A stretch of 64,000 nucleotides of DNA from CAVQEK01 sp964596645 (GCA_964596645.1 CAZQVB010000010.1:62001-126000); one strand, 5' to 3'; positions 36,477 through 45,759 are shown, counted from the first letter of the stretch. The notes: generated by a model not told the origin, from the letters alone. Translations and numbers: made by a program.

Positions 36477-37544
36477 ATGCGCACTATACTGTTGAATATT
36501 TGTATTGGCATAGCGGCTTTCTCAGCGATGACTTGCCAGCAGCGGCCGAAGGATAATGATGCCATTCAGATTGATTTTTGGTATGGTGACCATCAGATTT
36601 TTGGACGAAACGGCTTGCCCCAGCGCTGGGTAAATATTCTGGGCAATGTGCATGCTGATCAAGGAATTGCTCATGTGGAATACGCGCTCAATGATTCATC
36701 CTTTGTTGCTCTGGCAGTAGGCACCGACCTGCACCGGCTGGCCGCCGCAGGCGATTTCAACATAGAACTGGCGCTGCAGGAATGCCGCGAAGGGGAAAAC
36801 AAGCTCATGCTGAAGGTGGAGGATTCTACCGGTCAGGTGCAGAGCAAGAAGATGATTTTTGAACTGAGTAAAAAAAACCGCTGGCCTCTGCCATACCGCA
36901 TCCACTGGGCAGAGGTAGACAATCTGCAAGAGGCAGTGCAAGTGGTGGATGGCCACTGGGAGGTGAGTGCTCAGGGGCTGGTCAACAAAGACATGTATTA
37001 CGATAGGGTGGTAGCCTTTGGCGATGCCAACTGGACGGACTATGAGGTGCACACCACCGTCACCTTTCTGGACTTTGTGCCTCCGAAAAAAGGCCCACCC
37101 ACATACAATGTGGCCCATGCTGCCATAGCGAGCCGCTGGCCAGGGCACGATCCCGACACACTGAAGCCTCACCGGAAATGGTATCCCCTGGGCGCCACTG
37201 CGGAATTTCGACTCACGGCCGGTCTCGACAGTTGCCGGTGGCGCATCTTCGACGGACCGAATAGAAATACAGAAAACTTTTATTTGGAACAACCTAAGGA
37301 AGATTACCGTCACATACGCCTCTCTACTATATACCGGCTAAAGCACCGTGTAGAAACCGTCGGGCGAGACTCGACCCGCTACAGTGCCAAGCTGTGGCCG
37401 ATCAATGAGGATGAGCCACAGCATTGGGATTTGTCGGGAATAGAAAGGAATGAAAACATCCAATCAGGTAGTGCGCTGTTGATCGCGCACCACACACGGG
37501 TGATTTTTGGCGATGTATACGTGAATGCGCTGAATGATCGCTAA
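36477..37544 (+). CDS. Unrecognised secreted lipoprotein, Ig-like plus ConA-like region
   Basis: About 355 residues. Signal peptide with lipobox Cys (AAFSAMTC). I do not recognise a catalytic family. The first half (FGRNGLPQRWVNILGNV to MIFELSK) looks like a bacterial Ig-type beta-sandwich; the second (GHWEVSAQGLVNKDMYYDRV to the C-terminus, with FGDVYVNAL) looks like a LamG/concanavalin-A type jelly roll. It may be a glycan-binding protein or a lyase or hydrolase of an undescribed family. Start at ATG 36477; a TTG at 36462 is less likely. Same strand and spacing as the enzyme operon. Confidence 0.7.
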   Translation: MRTILLNICIGIAAFSAMTCQQRPKDNDAIQIDFWYGDHQIFGRNGLPQRWVNILGNVHADQGIAHVEYALNDSSFVALAVGTDLHRLAAAGDFNIELALQECREGENKLMLKVEDSTGQVQSKKMIFELSKKNRWPLPYRIHWAEVDNLQEAVQVVDGHWEVSAQGLVNKDMYYDRVVAFGDANWTDYEVHTTVTFLDFVPPKKGPPTYNVAHAAIASRWPGHDPDTLKPHRKWYPLGATAEFRLTAGLDSCRWRIFDGPNRNTENFYLEQPKEDYRHIRLSTIYRLKHRVETVGRDSTRYSAKLWPINEDEPQHWDLSGIERNENIQSGSALLIAHHTRVIFGDVYVNALNDR

Positions 37545-37658
37545 CGCTATTCGACAGCGGGTCTGGCTGGAGTAAGCCTGGTATTGTGAACGGGAGGTAA
37601 TTGGAGCATGTGTCAGGCCGGCCGCAAAGCGCTTTTTTTATGTTTAATGATACCCAAA

Positions 37659-39731
37659 ATGATGAAACGACTTGGCCTGACAGTCTTCATGGCATTATTG
37701 CTCAGCACACAGTGGTTGGCTATGGCCCAACCCAGCCCCGGCGATATTTTTCGTGACTACGTATGGACCATGCCCGAGGCCATGCCCGAACCATTCTTAC
37801 GTGTGATTGGCGATGGAGACTATCGTGAGCCCAACGGCCTCCGTGAAATATATCCTAAAGAGCAGATAAAAAATGGCTGGATACTCTTTGATCAAAAGGT
37901 AGACCTGGAAAAAGCCACCAGGGCCGAACTGCAAGTAGAGCATGTGCTAAGCCACGATGGCACCACAGGATTTGCCGTCAACATCAATGACCATCAGTGG
38001 CATTTTTTCGATATGCCCGCGGCTGTACCGGAGCCCAAGGCCAACTACCTTCAGCACCATTATCCCGTAGTGTCTATTCCTCTTGAGGAGCTTCACGCGG
38101 GCAGCGACAATAATATCCGCTTTCGTGTAGACAGCATTCAGCGTTTTGGCAAGCCGCAAAACATGATATATGGATTTAGGCTCAGGATTTACTACGAAAA
38201 AATCAAAAAGCATACAACGGCTACGCTGAGCGGTTTGCCAGCCAATGGCAACATAGCTGAAACACAAAATCTTTCGCTTACAGATGTACGCGGCAAAGTG
38301 GCACAGGTAGATTATGTGGGGCGTTTTAAAGATGCCGGTCATGAAGGCAACGGCATTCCCCGTCAGTGGCATTATACCTTTCACCGTGGCGAAATGCGCA
38401 ACCATATAGGCACGGCAACTCAGGCGCCGTTTGCCGTCGCGTGGAACACCACATGGCTGCCCGATCAGGAAACGGACATCAACATTTCCGCCTGGATCAC
38501 CAACGAAGAGGGCATCACCTATTTCCTTCCACCAAAGGAAAAACTGCACTTGACCAGAGATTACACGATAGAGCTTTGCCTGCCTTATGATGTGCCGGAA
38601 ATGTGGGCCACACGCGAGCGTGCCTTCGACGAGCATGTGGTGGTGAAAGGCGATATTCGCAATGCCTCCGCTTATCAGCTCGTTTTTACATCCTGGAGCC
38701 CCGGATATCTGAACGGCATTTTCCTGAATGGCTGGCTAATGCCCGCCACACAAGATTGCAACTATTGCTATGGAGAGCACCGCATTGAACACAACAATGT
38801 AAAAGCACTGCAGTCCGGTTTGAATACCATCAGCACGGCACTTACGCCAAGGGTAAAAGGTAAAATGGTGCATGGCACCGAGATACAATTTCCGGGCATC
38901 ATGCTCCTGGTGAAATACGATAAAGCCCCGGTGGCCATTTCTGATACTACGTATTTAGAAAAAGAGCATTTCAGAGTAGACACGCCTTCAGCAACCTATT
39001 TAATAGAAAAGCAATCGGGTGGTTGCTCGGCAATGATCGACCGGCAGGGGCGCGACTGGGTGGCTTTTAAAAAAACAGGAAACTCCGGCCCAACCAATTC
39101 GGCAGATTCTGATTTTCGCGGCATTCCCAACCTGGTATACAAAGAGCCTGGCAATGGTATGGGCCACCCCGGGTTCGATGTGGCCAGTACAGAGCAGGTA
39201 GCCACAAATGAGCTGCTTGTACGATCCAAAGACGGGCTATGGCAAATGCGCTGGATTTTTCATGCCTTTTTTGCAGAGATATCAGTGGAACGTGCCGATT
39301 CTTCCCGCAAATACTGGATGCTCTACGAAGGACCTTCAGGCGGCAGGTTCTCTCCCGGCAGTCATTACTGGGGCAACAGCACCGACGGCCTTCGCACCGA
39401 TCAGCCCTCCATCTTTGCCAACCCGGTGAGCGGCCACTGGCAGTGGGCTTTTTTTGGTGATAAAACGGTGAACAGCGCACTGTATGTGGCACAGGTAGAT
39501 GCCGACACAGCTCAAGATTATTTTTCCTATATGGGCAATGATAAAAAACTGGGAAACCTGTCCAAAGATGGTATGAACGTCTTCGGCTTTGGCCGTGGTC
39601 TGCAGACCGATCCGCAGCTCAGCGGCCAACAAAGGTTTATCATTGGCATTTATCCCGAAGCCCTCAATAGCGCCGAAAGTCTGAAAGCATTCACTCAGTT
39701 TATTGAAGAAAAAATTGATAGTATAAAATAG
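37659..39731 (+). CDS. Large unrecognised secreted protein of the polysaccharide locus
   Basis: 690 residues from ATG 37659, with a signal peptide (LTVFMALLLSTQWLAMAQ). Three parts can be guessed: a beta-sandwich (about 25-190), a second with Cys-rich NYCYGEH (about 200-420), and a C-terminal region (about 440-690) rich in Trp and Gly with SGGCSAMIDRQGRDWV and YEGPSGGRFSPGSHYWG. No hydrolase or lyase family is recognised. The size, export and position between sulfatases and hydrolases argue for an enzyme acting on the same polymer (inference). Confidence 0.72.
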   Translation: MMKRLGLTVFMALLLSTQWLAMAQPSPGDIFRDYVWTMPEAMPEPFLRVIGDGDYREPNGLREIYPKEQIKNGWILFDQKVDLEKATRAELQVEHVLSHDGTTGFAVNINDHQWHFFDMPAAVPEPKANYLQHHYPVVSIPLEELHAGSDNNIRFRVDSIQRFGKPQNMIYGFRLRIYYEKIKKHTTATLSGLPANGNIAETQNLSLTDVRGKVAQVDYVGRFKDAGHEGNGIPRQWHYTFHRGEMRNHIGTATQAPFAVAWNTTWLPDQETDINISAWITNEEGITYFLPPKEKLHLTRDYTIELCLPYDVPEMWATRERAFDEHVVVKGDIRNASAYQLVFTSWSPGYLNGIFLNGWLMPATQDCNYCYGEHRIEHNNVKALQSGLNTISTALTPRVKGKMVHGTEIQFPGIMLLVKYDKAPVAISDTTYLEKEHFRVDTPSATYLIEKQSGGCSAMIDRQGRDWVAFKKTGNSGPTNSADSDFRGIPNLVYKEPGNGMGHPGFDVASTEQVATNELLVRSKDGLWQMRWIFHAFFAEISVERADSSRKYWMLYEGPSGGRFSPGSHYWGNSTDGLRTDQPSIFANPVSGHWQWAFFGDKTVNSALYVAQVDADTAQDYFSYMGNDKKLGNLSKDGMNVFGFGRGLQTDPQLSGQQRFIIGIYPEALNSAESLKAFTQFIEEKIDSIK

Positions 39732-39766
39732 AACGCATTCAATTACATATTTAAACCCCCAACACG

Positions 39767-41794
39767 ATGAATAAAGTGCCAAATGTTGTATTGCTAGTAA
39801 TGATGGTGGCTTCCGGCGCCTTTGCCCAACCTGCAGTACCCGATATAGAATGGAAGCATATTTCCTCTGCCGACGGCCAGTTGGAAGTGCCGATGAAGAG
39901 CAATCAACAAACCAGCAACGCCATATTCGACATCGACAAAGACGGGCTAAATGACTTCATCATTACGGAGCGCCGGCAGGCTCCCTCCGTAGTGTGGTAC
40001 AGAAACACAGGCAAAACCTGGGAGAAATATGTGCTAGATGCCGATCAGCTCAATATAGAGGCAGGCTCCACCTTTCACGACATCGATGGCGATGGTGACC
40101 TGGACCCGGTATTTGGAGGCGAAAGCCAGAGCAATGAAGTGTGGTGGTGGGAAAATCCCTTTCCCAACTACGACCGCAACACGCCATGGAAGCGCCACAC
40201 CATCAAAAAGTCAGGCCAAGGCAAGCACCACGACCAGCTTTTTGGCGATTTCGATGGCGATGGCCTGGTGGAGCTTGTGTTCTGGAACCAGCTTGCCAAC
40301 ACCCNNNNNNNNNNTGCCGAAATACCTGAAAACCCGCGGGAGGTAGATGAGTGGGATCTTAAGGCCATTTACACATATTCTTCCGATAGCGAAATGCCCT
40401 TCCCCGGCCCACTGCCCAAGTGGAAGTCGACCAATGAACACGAAGGACTGGCAGCAGCCGACATCGACATGGATGGCGTCACCGACATTGTAGGCGGTGG
40501 CTGGTGGTTCAAACACATCGGCGGTGGCCGCTTTTTGCCCAACGTCATCGACGCGTCCTATACCTTTTCACGCTCTGCACCGGGTCAGCTGATCGAAGGC
40601 GGGCGCCCCGAGGTGGTGCTTGTAGTGGGCGATGGAGTGGCGCCCATGTACCTGTACGAATGGCAAAAGGGTACATGGATAAAAAAGACATTGATAGACA
40701 GCGTTGACAATGGCCACTCCATCGGCATCATTGACTTCAATGGAGACGGACACCTGGACATTTTCAATGCAGAAATGCGCTTTGGTAAAGATCAAAATAC
40801 AGATGCCAAATGCCGCATCTTACTCGGCGACGGCAAAGGCAACTTCACCGATTATATCGTAAATGAAGGATACAGCAACCACGAGTCGAAGATCATCGAT
40901 ATGGATGGCGACGGCGATTATGACATTTTTTCGAAGCCCTTTGCCCATATGGCTCCGGGCGTAGACATCTGGCTGCAAAATGGAACCGGTCCGGCACTGT
41001 CGCAGGTAGAGGGTGTTGGATTCGATAAGCAGGTGGGCCTGCAACTATACAGTCTTCGCCACCACTTTCACAAAGATGTGCCCGGCACATTGCAAAAAGT
41101 AGATGATATGGGATTTCGACAGGTGGAGGTATCGGGCTACTACGACCAGGACCCCAAAGCCTTCAGCAAGGCGCTCAAAAAGCACAAGCTAAAAGTGCCT
41201 TCCATGATTTTTGGCTTTGAGCGGTTCGATACGGACATAGAGGGCATAATAAAAGAAGCTAAAATGTTTGGTGCCCGATACGTAGGCATTGGCTGGTTGA
41301 AACATGAGTTTGGCAAGTTCAGCCTTGAAGATGCCAAGAAATATGTGTCGGCTATGAATAATTTTGCCGCTACCTGCAAGCAGCATGGTCTTACATTTTT
41401 CTACCATTTTCATGGCTATGAATTTGTGAACGTGGGGGGCCACGATCTTTTCGAATACTTTATGGACAACCTGACCGACGATGTGGTAGTAGAGCTGGAC
41501 CTGATGTGGGCAGAATATGGTGGAGCCGATCCCGTACGCATTTTGGAAAAATACGGCCCACGGGTGAAGCTGCTGCACATGAAAGACCTTCGATGGGGCA
41601 TAGGCCCCATTCACAGAGGCATGGCCCCCGATGCTACCAGTGTGGCCATGGGCAATGGACAAATAGATTTTCCGGCGGTACTGCGCCTGGCCATGAAGCA
41701 CGGCGTGGAGCTCTACATCATAGAAGACGAGGCCGAAGAAGCCATAGAGCAGATACCGGTGAGTCTGGAATATATTGAAAGAATGCGAAAGTGA
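39767..41794 (+). CDS. Secreted fusion: FG-GAP/VCBS propeller plus sugar isomerase/epimerase barrel
   Basis: 675 residues with a signal peptide (VVLLVMMVASGAFAQ). Residues about 30-405 hold FG-GAP repeats with calcium-type loops (DIDKDGLNDF, DIDGDGDLDP, DFDGDGLVEL, DIDMDGVTDI, DFNGDGHLDI, DMDGDGDYDI). A short linker (about 408-420) leads into a TIM-barrel isomerase/epimerase domain (about 423-675: QVGLQLYSLRHHF, YHFHGYEF, VVELDLMWAEYGG, KLLHMKDLRWG). The propeller probably binds or presents sugar or holds the protein at the surface; the barrel is usually cytoplasmic. The 10-N gap falls at codons 180-183; frame is kept on both sides, so the gap length may be near true. Confidence 0.8.
   Translation: MNKVPNVVLLVMMVASGAFAQPAVPDIEWKHISSADGQLEVPMKSNQQTSNAIFDIDKDGLNDFIITERRQAPSVVWYRNTGKTWEKYVLDADQLNIEAGSTFHDIDGDGDLDPVFGGESQSNEVWWWENPFPNYDRNTPWKRHTIKKSGQGKHHDQLFGDFDGDGLVELVFWNQLANTXXXXAEIPENPREVDEWDLKAIYTYSSDSEMPFPGPLPKWKSTNEHEGLAAADIDMDGVTDIVGGGWWFKHIGGGRFLPNVIDASYTFSRSAPGQLIEGGRPEVVLVVGDGVAPMYLYEWQKGTWIKKTLIDSVDNGHSIGIIDFNGDGHLDIFNAEMRFGKDQNTDAKCRILLGDGKGNFTDYIVNEGYSNHESKIIDMDGDGDYDIFSKPFAHMAPGVDIWLQNGTGPALSQVEGVGFDKQVGLQLYSLRHHFHKDVPGTLQKVDDMGFRQVEVSGYYDQDPKAFSKALKKHKLKVPSMIFGFERFDTDIEGIIKEAKMFGARYVGIGWLKHEFGKFSLEDAKKYVSAMNNFAATCKQHGLTFFYHFHGYEFVNVGGHDLFEYFMDNLTDDVVVELDLMWAEYGGADPVRILEKYGPRVKLLHMKDLRWGIGPIHRGMAPDATSVAMGNGQIDFPAVLRLAMKHGVELYIIEDEAEEAIEQIPVSLEYIERMRK
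40305..40314. other. Assembly gap of ten Ns
   Basis: Ten unresolved bases inside the FG-GAP/epimerase gene. Reading frame is the same on both sides. Confidence 0.99.
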
Positions 41795-41810
41795 TGGCGC
41801 ACTCATTACG

Positions 41811-41827
41811 CCTTGGTGCGTGTCCCC
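41811..41827. repeat. Copy of the TTGGTGCGTG repeat, one arm
   Basis: CCTTGGTGCGTGTCCCC repeats the core seen at 7646-7687 and 41997-42020. The second arm here is different (AAGCATTGGG follows), so this copy is decayed. It begins 16 bases after the stop codon of the fusion gene. Confidence 0.55.
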
Positions 41828-41858
41828 AAGCATTGGGAAAATGCTGGTGACAAGAGGA

Positions 41859-41912
41859 TTCTGGCCATTCAGGCAGTCGCCGAAGGCTCCAGGCTTACCG
41901 TCAATTTTTAAG
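41859..41912 (+). pseudogene. Remnant of the 3' end of a GH31-type gene
   Basis: This stretch matches the last codons and stop of the intact GH31 gene at 48023-48075 (49 of 55 bases identical over 41859-41913 and 48023-48077, counted by eye). In frame it reads AVAEGSRLTVNF then stop, against AVAEGSTLIVKF in the intact gene. As at the intact gene, the 33-bp palindrome follows soon after. It therefore looks like the tail of a lost or rearranged paralogue. Confidence 0.65.
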
Positions 41913-41953
41913 GAGAAGAATGTTGAGATGGTTTCAGGATAGCTTCTCCGCAC

Positions 41954-41986
41954 AACCCTTCAAGGGTTTCAAACCCTTGAAGGGTT
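41954..41986. repeat. 33-bp palindromic repeat, copy A
   Basis: Perfect 33-bp palindrome: two 16-base arms around one central C, each arm itself nearly palindromic (AACCCTTCAAGGGTT). Sister copies lie at 48092-48124 and 48183-48217. Relative to those copies, substitutions occur in matched pairs that keep the arms complementary. Confidence 0.85.
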
Positions 41987-41996
41987 ACACAACGCT

Positions 41997-42020
41997 TTGG
42001 TGCGTGTCCCCACGCACCAA
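41997..42020. repeat. Complete hairpin of the TTGGTGCGTG repeat family
   Basis: A perfect 10-bp stem, TTGGTGCGTG (41997-42006) with CACGCACCAA (42011-42020), closes on the loop TCCC. It ends 20 bases before the ATG of the large secreted protein and so lies in its leader, where it could affect mRNA folding. Confidence 0.75.
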
Positions 42021-42039
42021 TCAACACGCACACCCAATT

Positions 42040-45000
42040 ATGAAAAATACTACTGGTTATATGAAAAGAGAAAAGATGTTCATTATGTGCGCACTGCTCT
42101 CATGTGCTATGCCGCTGGCTGCCCAGCATGGTGGCTATGATGTGGTGCAGCACGGAATTACTGAAAATGTAATGAATATGCTATGGCACCCGACTTCGGA
42201 ACGCGCATTTATGCGCACCGATGTAGACTGGATTTATGCCCGCGACACACCCGATGATGATTGGGTGCAATTAGAAACCTGGGCTAAACCAGGGGGTGAT
42301 TATCGTGGGTTGACTAATCCGGTGGGTTTTGCCATAGACAACAATGATCCGGAAGTGATTTATTATGTAGCCGGACAAGGCAATTCCGATCTTTCAGGTG
42401 TCTATAAATCCACTGATGGCGGACTTAATTTTACACGTGTTCTGGACGCATATGTAGCAGGCAACGGAACGGACCGCCCGGCTGACGAACCGATCATTGT
42501 GGATCCCAACAATTCCAATGTGGTCTATTTCGGATCGCAAAAAGATGGTTTGTTCCGCTCCACCGATGCCGGCAGCAATTGGTCAAAAGTCTATGATCAC
42601 TTTGTCGGTGATGCCTTCGGAATGCAAATCGTAGAGGTGGCCAAGGGCCCAACTGTAGATGGCCCGACCAGGGGCCAATATGTGTATTTTTATTCCTGGG
42701 GCGATGGTGTGTATGAAAGTCGTGATGGGGGTGAGACATTTAATAAACTGGACTTTCTCCCCGACACCATTGAAGATATGGAAATATCTGGTGACAATTA
42801 TATGTTCATCACCGGTAGCTTCGGGGTAATGCGTTACAACATCAACACCTTGACCAACGACGGTACTGTACTCAGCAATGCCTGTTTAGATATCTCTGTT
42901 GCCAAAGACAAAAGCGGCAAAGCTGTGGTCGTCTCCACTGAAAGTAACGGCTCAAAACTTTTCCGAACGAGTGATCATGGCGCTAACTGGACAAGCTTGT
43001 CTCAAGCAGATGGCAATATGAACTTCAACCTTCGGGGCATGCTGTATGAGGGTACACATTTATATAATTTCAAATCCCCGGCCCTTCATCCCAACGGTCA
43101 GCGCTTTCTGTTCGCAGGCCCATACAAAATATGGGAAACACCCGACATATTTGCCTCAACCGTGGAAGTAAGGGCGGTTCCAGACGGGGCAGCTTCCAAG
43201 ACGATTACCTACTTCATGAATCCTCCCGCCACAGCGTCCGGCAACGTCGCCGATTTGTATTTTGGTATTTCCGATGCGCCATCCATGCGTATCGTAGACT
43301 ACGATAATATCTCACAATCCGACAAAATCGGTGGCGCATCCTCCAATGTATATCCGGGACACAGCGCCGATTACTGCGGCACCAATCCCGACGTTATGTA
43401 CATCGCCATGGGAGCCATAGGACAGGGAAGAAACACTCCCCCAAACGATGCGGTGGTTAAAAAATCAACCGATGGAGGCATTACAGTGGGAGGTGAAACC
43501 AAACCCTTCGGCTCCACCGATGTGAGCGGTTACAGGGTTGCCGCCAACGGCAGCAATCCGGACTGGGCCATTGCATGTGGGCATGCAGCATCCGGAGCCA
43601 ATATTCGCTACACAAAAGATGGTGGTGCAACATGGAATGAACCGGCCCAGCCCATGAAAGATGTAGAACCCGGTGACGTGGTCAATTCCTGGTGGCGAAG
43701 CAATCCAATATGCGCAGATAAAGTGAACGAGAACTACTACGCCGTGGGCAATACAGGCAAGTTTTACAAAAGCACTGACGGAGGAATCAATTGGAGTGAG
43801 GTAGGTAGTGGCTTGCCTACGATAAAGAAATGGGCAAAACCGATCGGCCAACTCGAAGGTGTGCCTGGCAAGGCAAATCATATCATCTACAGCGCACACG
43901 ATCAGGTGTTGTTTTCCACCAATGGAGGTAGCGATTGGACGGCCCTGAGTGAGTTTGAGCATGCTCAATTTGGCACCAGTGGTGTGCCTTTCAATCAGGA
44001 CGAAGACCCGGTTGTATATGTGTATGGCAACATGCCGGGAGATTACTGGAGTTTGTACGCCAGTAAAGATTTCTTCGGAGATAGAACCTGGCAACGCATA
44101 ACGCCGGATGAACACAGTTTTAATCTGATGACCAACATGGGCGCATCATGGCAAATACCCGGAAGAGTATACGTCAATAACGGCCCAACCTATGTGGTCA
44201 ACTGGGCTGGCGACAACACGGGCACTGAACTCAATATTTCTACTGCGAGCATCACTTTTCAGCATCCTGAGGGCAATCAGTCCTTTACCATTTCTGCCAA
44301 TGTGGACTGGACTATTGCTGTAAGTGAAGGTGCTGAAAGCTGGCTTGATCTAAGTACTTCTTCCGGCACTGACGATGCGGAGGTGACCGTGAGTGTGCCG
44401 AAAAACGACGGAGGCACACGTTCGGCCACACTGACAATAGCTGGTGGCGGACTCACGCGCTCAATCGTGGTTACACAGTATGATAAACCCTACTACCCAC
44501 CAATCTACAAAACGCCCACGGCACCATCCATCGATGGCGATGCGGAAGGGCTATGGGAGAAGGCACCAGTAGATAGTCTGAAACATGTAAATAAAGGTAC
44601 GGTGACAGATGAAACGGACCTGTCAGCAGCCTGGCAGGCGCTATGGGATGATGATAACCTGTACTTCTTCGTATCGGTGCGTGACGATGACAAGCAGCAC
44701 GACGACACCGATTGGCATCAGGATGATGGAATAGAAATTTACATCGATGCCGATCACAGCAGTAGTACAAGTTACGATGAAAATGATTTTCAGTTTAGCG
44801 TGACCTGGGACGATACCACGCCTATACTGGCTGAGCAAAAGTATGGTGCGGTAACAGGTGCTGCTATGCAAATCAAAAATACTGCTGACGGCTACATGGT
44901 AGAATTGAGCCTGCCATGGTCGCTGTTGGGCATTGCACCCGCCAACGGCCATAGTATGGGTCTCGACATTCAGGTGAATGACGATGATGGGGGAGGGGCC

Positions 45001-45654
45001 CGTGAGGGCAAGCGAGCCTGGTATGCTACTGCTGACGAAAGCTGGAAAAACCCTTCCCTGTTCGGTGACATACAGTTGGTATCTGAAGATTTCGTACCAC
45101 CACCATTGCCGGTGCCATCCGGGCTTCATGCTGAGGCAGCCGATTCGGAGGTAGTACTCACCTGGGACCGTACCAGCGATAGTCGTGTGGCAGGTTATGT
45201 TATCTACCGTGCTGAGGCTAGTGATGCCTTTGCACCCATTGATACGGTAATTCAAACAGTTACCATTTATACCGACGGTGCGGTGATCAATGATCAGACT
45301 TATACCTATCATCTCATGGCAATAGATGAGGATGGCGGTCACTCTGAAGTATCTATCGAGGTGACTGCCATGCCTCAAGTTGAAGAAGAGGATGAGGAGG
45401 TGGTGACGCACCTGCTTGATGAAGAGCCCATAGGCCTCACACTTTACCCGAATCCTGCTACACAGCAGATATCACTGCGTATGCAAAGGCCTTTTGCAGT
45501 ACAAATTATAGCGTTGAATGGTGGTGTGGTGCTGGAGAGCCCTCAATGGGCAGAGCAGCATATTCTTCAAGTCAGCGAAGTCAAAACAGGCGTGTACATC
45601 GTCCGCGCTTACAACGAGCACATGGTGGTGACACGCAGAGTGGTGGTAGAATAA
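42040..45654 (+). CDS. Multidomain secreted protein: BNR/sortilin-like propeller, BACON, CBM9-like, Fn3, T9SS sorting domain
   Basis: 1204 residues from ATG 42040 (AATTATGAAA context, signal peptide IMCALLSCAMPLAAQ). Residues about 30-700 carry BNR-type repeats (STDGGLNFTRV, STDAGSNWSKV, STDGGINWSEV), as in GH74 and sialidase-like propellers. A BACON domain (about 729-812), a CBM9-like sugar-binding domain (about 820-1016: LWDDDNLYFFVSVRDDD) and a fibronectin type III domain (about 1024-1112) follow. The C-terminus (LTLYPNPATQQ, then ...VYIVRAYNEHMVVTRR) is a type A T9SS sorting signal. It is exported to the cell surface or medium and may start depolymerisation. Codons upstream of 42040 lie in palindromic repeats and are not used. 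Confidence 0.85.
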   Translation: MKNTTGYMKREKMFIMCALLSCAMPLAAQHGGYDVVQHGITENVMNMLWHPTSERAFMRTDVDWIYARDTPDDDWVQLETWAKPGGDYRGLTNPVGFAIDNNDPEVIYYVAGQGNSDLSGVYKSTDGGLNFTRVLDAYVAGNGTDRPADEPIIVDPNNSNVVYFGSQKDGLFRSTDAGSNWSKVYDHFVGDAFGMQIVEVAKGPTVDGPTRGQYVYFYSWGDGVYESRDGGETFNKLDFLPDTIEDMEISGDNYMFITGSFGVMRYNINTLTNDGTVLSNACLDISVAKDKSGKAVVVSTESNGSKLFRTSDHGANWTSLSQADGNMNFNLRGMLYEGTHLYNFKSPALHPNGQRFLFAGPYKIWETPDIFASTVEVRAVPDGAASKTITYFMNPPATASGNVADLYFGISDAPSMRIVDYDNISQSDKIGGASSNVYPGHSADYCGTNPDVMYIAMGAIGQGRNTPPNDAVVKKSTDGGITVGGETKPFGSTDVSGYRVAANGSNPDWAIACGHAASGANIRYTKDGGATWNEPAQPMKDVEPGDVVNSWWRSNPICADKVNENYYAVGNTGKFYKSTDGGINWSEVGSGLPTIKKWAKPIGQLEGVPGKANHIIYSAHDQVLFSTNGGSDWTALSEFEHAQFGTSGVPFNQDEDPVVYVYGNMPGDYWSLYASKDFFGDRTWQRITPDEHSFNLMTNMGASWQIPGRVYVNNGPTYVVNWAGDNTGTELNISTASITFQHPEGNQSFTISANVDWTIAVSEGAESWLDLSTSSGTDDAEVTVSVPKNDGGTRSATLTIAGGGLTRSIVVTQYDKPYYPPIYKTPTAPSIDGDAEGLWEKAPVDSLKHVNKGTVTDETDLSAAWQALWDDDNLYFFVSVRDDDKQHDDTDWHQDDGIEIYIDADHSSSTSYDENDFQFSVTWDDTTPILAEQKYGAVTGAAMQIKNTADGYMVELSLPWSLLGIAPANGHSMGLDIQVNDDDGGGAREGKRAWYATADESWKNPSLFGDIQLVSEDFVPPPLPVPSGLHAEAADSEVVLTWDRTSDSRVAGYVIYRAEASDAFAPIDTVIQTVTIYTDGAVINDQTYTYHLMAIDEDGGHSEVSIEVTAMPQVEEEDEEVVTHLLDEEPIGLTLYPNPATQQISLRMQRPFAVQIIALNGGVVLESPQWAEQHILQVSEVKTGVYIVRAYNEHMVVTRRVVVE

Positions 45655-45759
45655 TTATTGAGAAAGGACTCGACACAGGCATTTCCCCCTGGCATGATCA
45701 CAGAGATTTTCCAGGCGCAGAGGACTTCATAGAAATTGATGAATGAATCACAACAGAAC

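Noticed and set aside
41920..42039. Forty extra N-terminal codons on the large BNR protein.
   Set aside because: They run through the 33-bp palindrome and the TTGGTGCGTG hairpin; a signal peptide begins after the ATG at 42040, which has the AATTATGAAA context used elsewhere.
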